DNA from: Nematostella vectensis
Lineage: Eukaryota > Cnidaria > Anthozoa > Actiniaria > Edwardsiidae
DNA: 64,000 nt
Reading direction: 5' to 3'
NCBI RefSeq assembly: GCF_932526225.1
Contig: NC_064037.1
Span: 5,723,703-5,787,702 of the forward strand
Position numbers and translations under genes: made by a program. Below, one piece after another: positions 10,463 to 23,640 of the stretch (position 1 is its first letter; each line of letters begins with the position of its first letter). The notes under the pieces are model-generated. The model searched no databases and had not been told where the DNA came from. It saw only the letters and a list, made by a program, of their open reading frames with translations.

Positions 10463-13400
10463 ATGGCTAGCAACGATAAGGAGTTCCGAATGACCAAAGA
10501 GGTAAGATAATAACTGGGATTTTTTTTTTTAATAGTGAGAAAAACGCAACAATCTTTCACCCGTGGTCATAACATGTTTGTTGACATGTTTGTTGCGGGA
10601 AAAAATATCCTCAAGTACTTAAAATGAATAAGTTTAATTAACAGTTATTCAGAATTTATACATTGAACTAGCAAAGCTAGTAAAAATAATTTGAATGATA
10701 CCTAGATATAATTTTCTTTGAGTCTGGCGATGATAAACATTCTGTTTTCTTATTGGGGATTGTTCTGACTTCCTTTTTTGTAATGTGTGAGTGCACACTG
10801 TTTGTTAACATAGTAAACAACGATAAACTAAATGCTGATATGCCAGAGACTAACCTTAAAACTTCATTATTTTTTTTGCATTACTTATGTTAAATGACAT
10901 TTTTACAGCTTTGCTAACTAGCAGGCTTGTCTAACAAAAATTATCTAAATTGCCTTCAACGTCAAGTCAGGTGTGAAAAGAAAAGCTTTATACATATGCA
11001 AAAAAAAATGAGAGTCATTATTGTGGCTGGTTGCATTATTGCATCAGATTTAATGCAATACACTGACAGGGTAAACTGCACACGTCCATTCAGTTTTGCT
11101 GTTTCCTTTTTGTAGGAGGTGGATAAGTTAGAAAAAGCAATGAAAAATGAGGAATTTCGCAAGTTGCTTGTGGAGTATGCTCAAGAAATATCAGATCCTG
11201 AGAACAAAAAGGTAAAAAGATAGTGATCACAGAATCAGAATCTATGCAGAATCCACACAGGAAAATGTTAAATGTAAATCTCCCTGCCAACTCTTCAGCC
11301 TTACTGCAATTTTGAGGTCTCTGAGAACTTCCACCAACGATTCTGCTTTTCTCACATCAATCAAATTTTGAATTTTAATGTTACACATTTTGTACCCTCT
11401 GATTGCATTGCTATGAGATAGTATGATTGGAAGCCATCAAAGTAGGAAACAGCTCAAGGCTTTTGACTGACGGAAGCTAAAGATGAGTTTGCAGACTTAC
11501 TGAAAATTTAATCTCTCATTGAAGCTTATTAGTGAAGCTTCCAGGATTGGTAAGGATATCATGGTGATTGTGGTTGTGTGTGGAGGAATTAGCACCACAA
11601 CAAAGACTATCATTATGCTCCTAAGGCATATACTCAGAGACTGTAAGGGGGGGTCTCACAGCGTAATTCTTGACAGTCAAATAGCACCCTTCCCCCTTAT
11701 GAACAAACCTGTACATTAATTCGTAGTGGAGGGGTTAACCAAGCATTATTCATTTATCTTAACAGAGATATGAAGAAGAAATAAGACAAATGGAAAATGA
11801 ACGAGGAATGGATGTCATGTTTGTAAATCCTGAGGTACTGTACAGCTGGATATTATTACTGTTTTTCAAACAAAGCCTTAGTGAATAGAAGTTCATTATT
11901 TTTAAACAAAGCTTAGTAAAAAGCTGAACCATTTATGTACAGATCAATATGATTTACTCTGCTCTCTTAGGAAGGATTTGTTGTGAAGACAACCAGAGAA
12001 ACAGATGGAATAAAGGCATTTGTAAATATATGCTATAATCAGCATATTGAGAAGGCAACTTTCCGCATGGCTGAGAAAGGAGATGGCACTGAAAGGTTTG
12101 AGGAATTTCTCTCTTATAACAGTTTTCAAATATGACTTGTGTTAGTGGTATTGAGAAGTGGGCTCAGATTGTATGTACTTGTAATGTAATGAAATGGGTT
12201 AAAGTTAGATGCTAAACCAAATGACAATTGCTTTTAAAAACCCAATGAATGAAGAAAACTTTCCTTGTCGCTCCCCAGCTGCTTTTTCCTATTTGTTTCC
12301 TCCTCAACACATCGTTCTTGAAATTCATATTACAATCATACTCTAGTTTGTTCAGTCGATCCATCAAGTTTACTTAAAAAGGGTAGCGCCAGGGTAGTAA
12401 GGGCACTTACCACAGATCAATCAAATTCAAATCGATAAGCTCTGGTCCAGACCCCTTGTACTCCCTCTGGACACGTTGCTGAGTGTATGACAGTTTAAAA
12501 ACTGAAGCCTCTTGGCAGGATCTTGAACTGTTTTTTTCTTACTTTGAAGGAAAAAAGGCCAACAGTGGAGCATCCCCTATAGCTTGGCTCAACCAAGAGA
12601 TGACTTTGATAGAGGTAGCACATGTTAAGCAAAACACTGCTTTTAGTTTGCTTTGGTGGTCTTCATAATGGCAATTTGTTTTGCAGCTGGAAAGAAATGT
12701 GTCACTTTTGATGTAGTTTTCCATCCTGATACATACAAAAAATGTACCAAGGTGAGGCCATAGTGGTGGTGGTAATAATATTAATGGCACTGCATATTGT
12801 ATGATGATGGCAGTTTCGATGGTGCTCTTGGTAAATTGAAATGTTTTGATACTTTATTGGAGCTGCTGACTGTTTTGTTAATTTTCATTTACGGCATTAC
12901 TGTATTTCATTACCTTGCCCCTCTTTGCTTGAACCAGCTTATACATTTTGTGATTTGCAGATGCCTCAATTCAAGAAAATGGTGATAGAAACAGCATTGG
13001 AAGGAATAGAGAGACAGTTGAATATCAAGCTTAACAAGAAAAGTGAGTTTACTGTACATAGGTTGTAAAATTGTACTGTGAACACAATACAGTTGACTCC
13101 TGAACAATACCAAGTTTATCAACCAAATCACTCCTACACGGGACTCCATATGTATATTATCTGCTCGATATTAAGTGTTCTCTCAATAAAAAATGTCATC
13201 ATCATCATTATCATCCTGACCAATACCAAGTTTATCAATCAAATCTTTCCTACACTAGACTCCTGAACAATACCAAGTTTATCAATCAAATCACTCCTAA
13301 ACTGGAAAACATTAACCTCTTACACCAGGTACTAAAACTGTGGTTTTTGATGCAGTTAAATGAATAATATGACCAAGTTCAATGCTGTAAACAGTGCAGC

Positions 13401-16400
13401 AAAAATTATCCTGATGCGGTCACCTCAGATTTAATATAGAAATTGTTGCTAATGGCCTCCAACACCAAAGTGAATTGACTCATGAATTATCTTTTTTTGT
13501 TGTTGTCAGATTTGAAATTCCCCAAAATGAAGTTCAAGGGCATGAAACAAGCAACTGTTATTAGGAACAAGTCAAATGAGGTTTGTCTGTCTGGGGGATC
13601 CTCTGGCAGATAAGGGTTTTTTGTGAAAGGAAGAGAGGTTTTGTTAGAATAAGGGGGTCAGTATTTTGAGGGCCTGTGATGTTAAACAGTTAGATATATA
13701 CAAAGGAGGGGCATTGAAGTTAAGTTCTGAACAGAAGGGGGACCTCAGGCTCTGAATATTGTGGGGGGTGGGGGTTGGGGGGTGAGGCAGAATTTTGAAC
13801 CCTAAGGAAACAAAGTGTACTGTATCAACACAAACATTCGAAAATTCAATTTAACAAATACTAAATATCCAAGTTTTTAAGAGTGGGAGTGGTACTACTA
13901 TAAAAAATATGACATCACAGCATTTCATGAACAACAGTCTTGCAACCTCGTTCATGACATGATGTGACGTCATCTAGTGTGTATATATTAGAGGACAGAC
14001 ACACAAAAATGAGATCGATTTGTTTTATACAACAATTAAAATGTTTTCTTATGTTACAATCTAGTTTGGGGAGCGCATGCACATATGCTTTAGCCAATTA
14101 TGCATGTGTCTTCAAAAAACACATTGGCCCTTGGCCAATCAGAGTTTGCCATTAATAATTGTTGTATAATAAATCTTATTCAATCCTGGATCCATCCAAG
14201 CTTTTTTTTATCTCAACCAATAAAATAGAGTACAAGGTATAGGACACAACTTAATCTATTGTTCATTGACCCCGACTCATGTTGCTCATATATAATACGC
14301 AGTCAGGGATCCATCAGGAACTTTACAGTACCGATTTTAATCACTATTTCCAATCATTCAGAATAGTTTCAAGAAACCCAATGAAGGCATCACTATTGGT
14401 GACAAGACCATTCCATATCCCTATGCTGATCAACCAACTTGTGCAAACAAGCAGGCACACAAGAGCAGAACCCCAGGGCAGAATACGAGCAAAGTCAAAG
14501 ATAATAATGCAGATACAAGGGACCCTAGAAATCCCGAATATACCATACTCCATCGCGGCATTATAGACTTCCAGAACTTTACAAATGCAAGGTAATGTGA
14601 GGCAAAGGTTGCACATACAGCACAAAAGGGCCACAATAGTTGTCTTGGAATGAAGAATTCAGCGTTTTTTTTCTATCAGGATATAAGAATTTGAGGAGAA
14701 TATATTGTGGTGAATAAGCAGGATCAGGAAATAGAGATAATTTTTGGTATAACATGATTTCAGGGGGCCATTGGGATGCTTGGTACTCGGTGGTGCTATT
14801 TTTCAGTGGACGGTATGAACTTAGAGTTTGCATTAGTCTGTACCTCTTTAATGTTCATGTTTCTTCGCAGAGACTCTTGTACCAGCACTCGGCCTAAAGA
14901 GCTTGTCATAAGAATCGATCTTCCTGATTTGGTAAGCCCCTGCCAGTCATTGTGATGATTACCATAATTACACATGCAACTACAACCACAACTACAACCA
15001 CATCATCTTCCTCAAAAGCATTTCAACATCATTTATCAATATTGGTGGGGTGATTATTTTTGTCTTCTTTCATTTTCGTCATTATCAAATCACATTCACT
15101 CTTTTGCTAGATTGCTGGTTAAGTTCTTCGCACCTTTTTTTTTGTAAAATTAGCTTTTTCCCATTTTGTCTCCCACCATCAGTTTTCCTAGCTTCACCAC
15201 TATCATTTATATGATTTACATTACTACCAGCAAATCATTATCAACTTCATGACCACCACTGCCATTGTATTTATTATCGTAACATCATACACACCACATC
15301 ATCATCACCAACACCACCATCATCACTGACACGACCATCGGCATTATCACCAACACCACCATCATCACTGACACGACCCTCGGCATTATCACCAACACCA
15401 CCATCATCACTGACACGACCATTGGCATCATCACCAACACCACCATAATCACTGACACGACCAACGCCATCATCACCAACACCACCATCATCACTGACAC
15501 GACCCTCGGCATTATCACCAACACCACCATCATCACTGACACGACCATTGGCATCATCACCAACACCACCATTATCACTGACACGACCAACGCCATCATC
15601 ACCAACACCACCATCATCACTGACACGACCAATGGCATCATCACCAACACCACCATCATCACTGACACGACCCTCGGCATTATCACCAACACCACCATCA
15701 TCACTAACTCGACCATCAGCATCATCACCAACACCACCATCATCACTGACACGACCATCGGCATCATCACCAACACCACCATCATCACTGACACGACCAT
15801 CGGCATCATCACCAACACCACCATCATCACTGACACGACCAATGGCATCATCACCAACACCACCATCATCACTGTCACGACCATCAGCATCATCACCAAC
15901 ACCACCATCATCACTGACACGACCATCGGCATCATCACCAACACCACCATCATCACTAACACGACCATCGGCATCATCACCAACACCACCATCATCACTG
16001 GCACGACCATCGGCATCATCACCAACACCACCATCATCACTGACACGACCATCGGCATCATCACCAACACCACCATCATCACTGACACGACCATCGGCAT
16101 CATCACCAACATCACCATCATCACTGAGACGACCATCGGCATCATCACCAACACCACCATCATCACTGACACGACCATCGGCATCATCACCAACACCACC
16201 ATCATCACTGACACGACCATCGGCATCATCACCAACATCACCATCATCACTGAGACGACCATCGGCATCATCACCAACACCACCATCATCACTGACACGA
16301 CCATCGGCATCATCACCAACACCACCATCATCACTGACACGACCATCGGCATCATCTCTAGTATTGAAATTGTACCTACTGTATGGTGTTTTTTGCACAT

Positions 16401-19400
16401 CCCATCTTGTTTATCTTTTTATATTTTGTTTCAGAAATCAGCAGGTAGCGTGGAGTTGGATATCTTTGAGAAGCAGCTGCTATTAAACAATGAGGTTCCA
16501 CCCTACCACCTTGATATATCCTTTTGACAAGAAGATTTTATTAGTATGTATACTTGGTTACAATTAACGTGAGCCATCTGAACAATCCACATCCTTCCAG
16601 TCATTAGCGTAGTCTTTTTATGGCAAAAACACAAGAAATCACGCACAGGTATGAGGGTTGTACAAAAGCAAAATATGAAATTGTCTATGCAGTGAGTTCT
16701 AACAGTCTTCTTCGATCTTCATTTTTTTTTAAACATAATTCATATTTTGTTGGGCTGATCTTGTTCAAGCTATTGTCGTGTAGTAATAAAATATGTGTGA
16801 GTTATTGGGATTTTGTTTCATTAGGCATTTAATCATTGCAAATACAGATATTCCGCATTTTCTCGTTGCTGCCAATTTTTTCTTGACATTTGCCACATTA
16901 CTCTGCCCTACCCTATCGATGAAAACAAAGGGTCTGCCAAATTTGACAAGAGCAAACAGCAGCTCGTGGTGACTCTACTAGTCCTACCGCCTCCTCCACC
17001 ACCCCAGGTAACAACCTTCCCTGACCCAGCCGATGAAGAAGCAGGACAGGGGGATGCGGCGCAGCAAGACCCAGAGGGGTCATCACAGGCGCAAGAGACA
17101 GATGGGAAGGGACAGACTGGTAAACGTGTGCAAGGTAGGGTGACTACGGCACGATTCATACGTTGTGCCATCGACCCAAATACATTATGCTTGAAGTTAA
17201 TTCAGATGTCACAAGTGCTGCAAGTAGCTAAGATATGCTGAGGGGTGGGTGGTTGCGCATTTTTTAGTTTTGACTTTGGCTCGTAGCTAAGATTTGCTAA
17301 GGGGTGGGGGTTGCGATTTTTTTTTAGTTTTGACATTTTTTATGTTTCTGACAGAGGACGGCCTCTTTTTAGAAAACGAGCATGGCCCAGACAATGGCAA
17401 CCTCAGTCCTCCAAACTCTTCAACGGAGTCTGAAGTCACAATAGACAATGCACATATAGAAACCAAGCAAGACATTTCCCCAGTTGACGGAAATCCTGGA
17501 AGTACAAGCAATGACCTAGAAAAAGATGCCTCAGTCGCAGATAATTCAAGTGAAGACAAAATGGAGGCACATGAAAACATGCAGGGTGTGAATGATGCTG
17601 CTGATGAAAACATGCAGGATGTGAATGATGCTGCTGATGATAACATGCAGGGTGTGAATGATGCTGCTGATGAAAACATGCAGGGTGTGAATGATGCTGC
17701 TGATGAAAACGTGCTAGGTGTGAATGATGTTGATGACGCCCAGGCTGTCAATCACGCGAGTGGCATAAACTTTGAACTACCAGGTAAACACTGTCACTTA
17801 CTTAATCCTCTTCACTCCAACGAACTCTGTTCTTGGCAGTTCTCTTGAGATCTGAGGGGTCAGCCCATAGCATTGTATTTATCTAAATGATCGAGTCATT
17901 AAAAAACGACTTTGACTGCTTTCGAGGTTTCTGAAGTAAAACTGAAATCACTCTTCAACCGTGCGTCTTATAAGTGAGTGAAGTCAATTACTTCCTTTGC
18001 GGCTTTTCAGTCTTGAAGGAGTCCATGGAATGACATTTCAGGCTGGTGCTTTGAGTAACAGTATTTAACTCATTCGCCCCTAGCCTGGCCTGAATCGGCC
18101 GTGAAATGTGCTAACACGCCAAAATAATCATAATGAGCTCACAACCTTGAGGCATCAGTCAATTAAATGGGTTAGATGGTATCGTGTAGCTAAGCAATGT
18201 GACTGTTGTACAGTCAAATGACTTATGCTCTTTTGCGATTACAAGTTGAACAAGAAAAAGGCATAATTTCCCCTCTATTGAACACTTAAAATACCACAAA
18301 CGGGGAAGATCTCAGCAAACAAATAGTAAATAATGAAAAGGATAATATTATAACTTGGCTCTTTATAGGTAGAATTGTTACTAATGTAAATAATTCTTCC
18401 TACTACTAGGGATTATCATAACAGTCTTTTGTTTTTGCAGATTTGTCTTTCCCGTTCTTCAAGTGTCCCTCCTACTCATATCACCAGGACGATGACACTA
18501 TTACCTTCGTCATCCACGAGTCGGGCGTCACCCTCAATAACGTCTCCCTGGGTTTCCTTGAAAACATGGTAAGAGCATAATGGTATGGCTGGAAAGACTA
18601 CTGACAAGCTGTGGAAAAACTAGGTGGACTGCGTAGGCGTGGTCCTATCAGGGAAATCAATCACGCAGTATGTAGTTTCGATGACGTTCGTCGGGAACCC
18701 GACAATGGGACTTTAAGTAACGACGTCGGCAACGCGAACGACAACGGCGGAGCACAATTGAGAGCCAGACGCGAAATGCACTCTGGGATGGATTCTGTCT
18801 GATACATCTCAACCGTTTTCCTTCAGATCATAGTTAGCAGAGGGGACTGGTTTGGAAGCGCGGCGAACTTCAGAGAGACATGTTATTGTTCTCTTTTATC
18901 CGAGTTATCCGACCATGACCGTGCAAAAGTCGAGCGTACAGTACAAGAGATTATGGAGTAAAAACGAAGAATCGTTGTTATTCGCATCAAAACCGCACTT
19001 CGATCTTTAAAAAAATCTTCAGTATTGATGCAGCCTCGTACAAACAATACTATACTTGCCGTAAAAGCTCACCGAGTTTGTTTGATAGAGCTATACTCAC
19101 TATAGAATTTTAGCGGCGCTCGGCACTAAAAAATGTACATGGCTGTCTAAAACTAACTTTCTAGGCCTGTAGAGCTCGGGATATAATGGCGATAAAACAT
19201 GCGAAGTGATAAAGACAAAGATTTAAAGTAATTGAATGAAAAAAGCAAAGTTTCAAATAAATCAATAAACGATTTGTGCCCGAATACGCGTATTCATAAA
19301 TTTCGTCCATATGTGTTCCTGTACTGTACGCTTGGTTTGTGCACGTTCGTGATCACGTGACAGGGTTGTTCAACATCAGAGAGCGCCTATTGTTTATGTC

Positions 19401-22094
19401 TTTTGAAGTTCGCCGGGTTTCCTAACGATCTCTCTCTACTAACTATGTTAAGATAGCGTGAAAACCTAAGTTCCACGGTCTAGCGAGGACGGCGACGTGT
19501 GCGCTGAAAACTAAACTATTCTTGTTCGCTATGTTAGAAATAAGATTCTCAGCTTATTTATATTTATTGGACTATAAAAGCGAGTTGCTTTGATGGAATC
19601 TAGTTTAGAAATGAGCGCTTAGCATGACATGCTTGAGGATCCAGCGTACATAAAGGCATTTCTTGGGTCACTTTTTCCCGCCGTCGCCGTCGTAGTTGCT
19701 TAAATTATACCTAATAGCCTAATGCATGAAACATCAGAAAAACAAATGCTTAGAATCTTTCTTCAAACTTGTGTTGATTTTTTCCCTGACAATTGCAGTC
19801 TGGGTACGATCTCATCACATGTCAATCACATTAAAACACCACGCATTGTACTCCTTTCCTGACACTTTTATGACCTTCTGATTTGATCTCTGTCGCAGTG
19901 TTACATCAGCTTTCCTTCTGTGATCACCCCTCATGGTCAGCCCGGCCAAGACTTCGCTCTCTATGTCACTTTCAACGAGGGTCAAAACCTTGACCCAGAC
20001 CTCTGCGATATCAATGTGGCCGAGAACAGTCTGGTGCTTACCCTGCAAAAGGATGATTCCTGCAAAGGACTCTGGGATACGTTTAAGGCGGGACCAAGTG
20101 AAGAAAATCTAGAGGTAAGCTTATACGGCTAGAGTCTATTTAGCTCTTCGAATACCTATTCCTATATCTGTCTCGCAAATAAGAAACATTGACCCGTTTT
20201 ATGCGATACTGTTACCTTGATTGATGATAGATTAGCTGTTTTAAAAATATCATTTTAACATAATTATGGGAAATATGAATACATAATTATAAGAATAGGC
20301 ACGCACGCCCGTGCTTCTTCAACCTCCCCAAAATGCATCACGCGCCGTCTGGGTACGAGACTGTACTTGTTGAAGCTGGGTTCGGCATTTCTGAATGAAA
20401 ACAAGCGCGCGTTCTTTTAGCTGGAATCGCCTTTTCATAACGATTTACAGCGCGAAAAGTAAAACCGTGAAAACGCGAAGTAAAACAAGGCACACAGCCG
20501 CCCATCGCCAGCGAAAAGAGCCGGAAAGTATTTAGATTTACTACTGCAAAGGCGACCCAAAAATCGTAATGAGAAAACCACAAAAGTCAAGAGAAATACT
20601 CAAATTTATGTCACAAGTTTTATTAATACATTTTCTTTGAGAGGTGAATAATTTTTATTTTATTTTATTGAACAAAAAGTTGTGTGTGGGGATGGAATTA
20701 GCGAAGGTGGGTTTGCTGTGGTTAATGTTGCAAGTCTTGATTATCGCATCTTCTGGTATGGAGGAAAGCCGTAGATAGGAAATAACACAGCCTCAATGTC
20801 AGCCATTTCCATTGGATTGCGAGAACGCAATGCGATGTTTTTAGGTGGTTATTTAGATTCTAACACATTATATGTGCCTTCCAATATTTAATAAAAAGCA
20901 ATAACAAAGGTGTTGCTTACAAGGGCCTCCGGAGAAGTCTATGTTTCTGTTATGTAGTGTGATTCTACTTGTTTAACGAGAGTGCTCGTCCATTTGTACC
21001 CACAGGAGAGGTACTTTGTGACCGAGAGTAATTTAGAGGCCATGATGGAGGAGATCGCTGCACAGGATCCTTGGGTGAGCACAAGTTGTTAATTTTTGAG
21101 AATAATTTTGTTGACACGACGCTGCACATGGTACTTTGGCTATTCCTCTTTGATTATTCATTCTAGAACACATGATCATGCAGGTAAATGTGCAGGTGGT
21201 TTGGTCGCCCGTCACGTGTTCACTTCATTGATCGTTTGTTGATAAAGGGCTATACGTTCCGCGTCCCTTACGTACTGTTGTGCTCTTCTCTTTCAGGCCA
21301 AGCAGTCTAGCTTTACCACGGATCTGGAAGTGACTGCTTTCTCAGAAGAGAGCTTGAGTGTTAAGCTCGAGAGTAAGCCTCTAGGAGCACAGATAGAACC
21401 ACCGCCAGACGGCCACGTGGTACCACAACAGGGCATGCCACTGGTGACGGAACGAGAACTCGGCAATCTCACTTCCAAGCTTCAGGATTCCTCTCTCGCC
21501 AGTCCCGATGAAGGGGTTGTGTCAGACATCAGCGCAAAAGGCAAGAAGGTCGCGTTTTCTTCAAGTCTCGCGCAAAGTCTGATCACGGAGGATGAAAACA
21601 GGGAGCAAAGCAATTCCAAAATGTGTCGCTCCGATAGTGTCGACTCCGCCTCGTCTGACCGATCGGATAGCGACATCTACACGAATGGTGTCCGGATGAG
21701 AAAGTCGTGTCTCCGACGCACGTCGAGCACGTGTTCGGAAGACTCGGAGGAATTCGACTACTCCGGTCCGCTCTCTCCTGAATCTCCTGGTAAGAAAAAC
21801 GTGCGCTTCAACCTTAATCACAATGTAAGAGTTTTCAGCAATAAGAAGGATAAGAAGAGGTGGAAGATGGGACAGCGGTTGAAAGAGCAGAAAGAAGGCC
21901 GTGGAGTGGGTTCTGTCTCGCCGAGCGGAAGTGTTTCATCAAACGGCTCTATACCGGAAAGCGGTGAAGGAGTGAAACCCAAAGTCAACGGAAAAAGCAG
22001 AAAGGACAGTGAGTCTAGCGCGGACGAGGAATGGACTTGTAAACAAACCAGTTCTTCACTCAGCAACACCTTGATTTTCGAGCTAGACGATTGA
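10463..22094 (+). CDS. DNAAF2: DNAAF2 / Kintoun, axonemal dynein preassembly factor (PIH1 domain)
   Basis: 17 coding exons: 10463-10501, 11116-11211, 11766-11834, 11971-12095, 12550-12614, 12687-12751, 12961-13042, 13510-13580, 14362-14591, 14871-14931, 16435-16515, 16897-17134, 17355-17783, 18441-18568, 19899-20114, 21006-21074, 21297-22094; 953 aa. DNAAF2 is a cytoplasmic HSP90/HSP70 co-chaperone adaptor that helps assemble dynein arms before import into cilia. The N-terminal PIH1 domain (about residues 14-205) is clear: EEFRKLLVEYAQEISDPENK, ERGMDVMFVNPE, WSIPYSLAQPRDDFD, FDVVFHPDTY and LKFPKMKFKGMKQA. After a linker the YTILHRG..DFQNFTNAR block, the ELVIRIDLP strand and ITLPYPID...QQLVVTL mark the CS-like region (residues ~270-360). 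Then come a Pro run, an acidic repeat region, and a C-terminal part with KKNVRFNLN and a final FELDD. All introns are GT-AG except intron 11 (AT-AC). Confidence 0.93.
11212..11765 (+). other. DNAAF2 intron 2 and neighbouring short introns
   Basis: No repeat family or RNA gene recognised in introns 1-8 apart from a short motif (gaacaataccaagtttatca) repeated three times at about 13100, 13222 and 13266 in intron 7. Confidence 0.4.
15296..16357. repeat. 42-bp minisatellite in DNAAF2 intron 10
   Basis: About 25 tandem copies of a 42-bp unit built on catcatcaccaacaccacc plus tgacacgaccatcgg, with single-base variants clustered at one or two positions. Because 42 is a multiple of three and the unit has no stop in several frames, it creates spurious ORFs of 300+ codons on both strands. 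It lies wholly between exons 10 and 11 and has no splice signals or protein-family resemblance. Confidence 0.95.
16516..16896 (+). other. U12-type AT-AC intron (DNAAF2 intron 11)
   Basis: Starts with ATATCCTTTT directly after the GAT codon at 16513-16515, matching the U12 5' splice site, and ends with AC at 16895-16896. A branch-point-like TTTTCTTGAC has its A at 16886, ten bases before the end. Joining here restores the conserved YHLD|ITLPYPID block in phase 0; reading on instead meets a stop two codons later. No GT-AG alternative gives the conserved join. Confidence 0.85.
17572..17735 (+). repeat. 33-bp coding repeat in DNAAF2 exon 13
   Basis: Five in-frame copies of an 11-residue unit of the type ENMQGVNDAAD, four near-identical and the last diverged (ENVLGVNDVDD). 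It sits in the acidic linker between the CS-like region and the C-terminal domain and does not break the frame. Confidence 0.9.
18569..21005 (+). other. DNAAF2 introns 14 and 15
   Basis: Two long introns (18569-19898 and 20115-21005) flank exon 15. They carry diverged repeat-like stretches (for example gccgtcgccgtcgtagttgc near 19679) but no recognisable gene. Confidence 0.4.
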
Positions 22095-22510
22095 AAGGGA
22101 GGGGGGGGGGGGTGGCTAGCCACGTTTAAAAAAGTCGGGTAGGGATGTTTATATGTAAATTAATAGGACTAGATCGGTGAAAGTCCCCACAATAAGTTCG
22201 TGCAGTGAAGGATGGTATAATCCTCTAAGACCGAGTGCTCCCCCTCGACTCCCTGCGCTACACCCCGCATCTGCTGTTGGGCCTTGGCTGTTTGTGGTTG
22301 GCCTGTTGAAGAAAAGCCTACTCCTCTCTAGAGACAGGAGTAGTATTTTCCCACCGAATACACGTTAACACTTTTTCAGGAGAATAACCCAATAACATCC
22401 CTACCGAGACGGGGTAATTGCCATGGCATGGTAAACTAGAGTTAAGTATCTTGTTATTGTGGTATCTAAAAGTAACTTCAATTTGGAACGTGGGTTCATG
22501 GTGTGGAATT

Positions 22511-22516
22511 AATAAA
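22511..22516 (+). terminator. Poly(A) signal of DNAAF2
   Basis: AATAAA 417 bases downstream of the DNAAF2 stop codon; first canonical hexamer on the sense strand after the coding end. Confidence 0.6.
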
Positions 22517-22639
22517 GTGCATTGTTCGAGGAAATATTATCTACATTTCTTTATTTTCATATCCAGATGACCTGATTGAACTATTAACCAGTTTAAAAAC
22601 TGGTTCTTGCATCTCATGGCTTTTAGACGCAGGGTTTTC

Positions 22640-22825
22640 ACTTGTCGCACCCCTGGCCGAATTAAAGCTAGGGTAATGGCGCACGTCAGACCGAATGAAC
22701 GCTAGGGTTAGAATGGCGCACGTCAGACCGAAAATACGTTGCGATTAACATGGCACACGCCAGACGGATAAGAAACGCTAGTGTTAGAATGTACGCAAGG
22801 ATGAAGAAACGCTAGGGTTAAAAGG
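22640..22825. repeat. Degenerate tandem repeat (GCGCACGTCAGAC / ACGCTAGGGTTA)
   Basis: Three to four diverged copies of a unit containing ggcgcacgtcagaccga and acgctagggttagaatgg. A reverse-complement relative lies at about 34720-34845 in SGK3 intron 2 (gtctgacgtgcgccattctaaccctagcg). Confidence 0.7.
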
Positions 22826-23640
22826 AATAATATGACGGATACCATCATCAAGATGAGTAATAAAATGGGTTAACATCAACAAAAAATTGCAAAACAATGT
22901 TTATTATTCAGCTTATCTAAAAAAAACTTTGGTAAGAGGGGCACGCGAGGTAAGAAATTTCCCACTCCCTTCATGTGGGTAAAGAAAAAGCAGGTGGGAA
23001 CATCTCAGACTTCTTGTTGTTTGTTTGTTTATTTGTCGTGGAATTGACGTCAAATAACGTCCAAATGAATAATTAAAATTGTAGAGAACAACAACAACAA
23101 CAAAAAAAAAACTGCAAAAGTGTTATTTATCAGATCTGTCAATAAATTTTTGGCTAGAATGGCGCCCTGCCCGAACCATCCGTTATATTTTTTTAATCAG
23201 AAGAACCAATATTCTAGAGTGCCGTACATTTTTGGTAATATCGATTTACCTAATTATTATGCAAATATTCAAAATGGACGCGCGGAGTTTGAAACTTAAA
23301 ATTTGTTTTGTTAGTGAGACGTCGCATCGCAAAAAGTGATCAAAACAGCAAAATATCCTGCTCTATACCAAGTTTGATATTTGATTGATGAGTTTGAAAG
23401 TAAAATATCGTTTGGGAAACCTTTTCAAATTGAGCGCTTTTATTGGAGACCTCTTTTCGTAGTGTTTACGTTTAGAAAAAGAGAAATATGAGTGTGATGG
23501 ACCAAATTCTACGGCTTAGAACCTTGACAGGACTAAACTAGGATAAATGAGGATCATGGCATACTAAAACAATTTTCACCACAAACGAAATGAGTGCCCA
23601 CAAGGTATGGTGGAAGTTGAGGAGGGCGGAGGGTGAATTG
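22826..23640. other. Intergenic DNA downstream of DNAAF2
   Basis: AT-rich, with a short (caa)n/poly-A run at about 23090-23110. No gene, RNA or mobile-element signature recognised. Confidence 0.4.

Noticed and set aside
14279-14634. Overlapping 95-96-codon ORFs on both strands
   Set aside because: They are other-frame readings of DNAAF2 exon 9 (14362-14591), identified by YTILHRG and DFQNFTNAR in the spliced frame.
15274-16486. ORFs of 312-374 codons on both strands
   Set aside because: All are readings of the 42-bp minisatellite inside a DNAAF2 intron; period divisible by three explains the openness.
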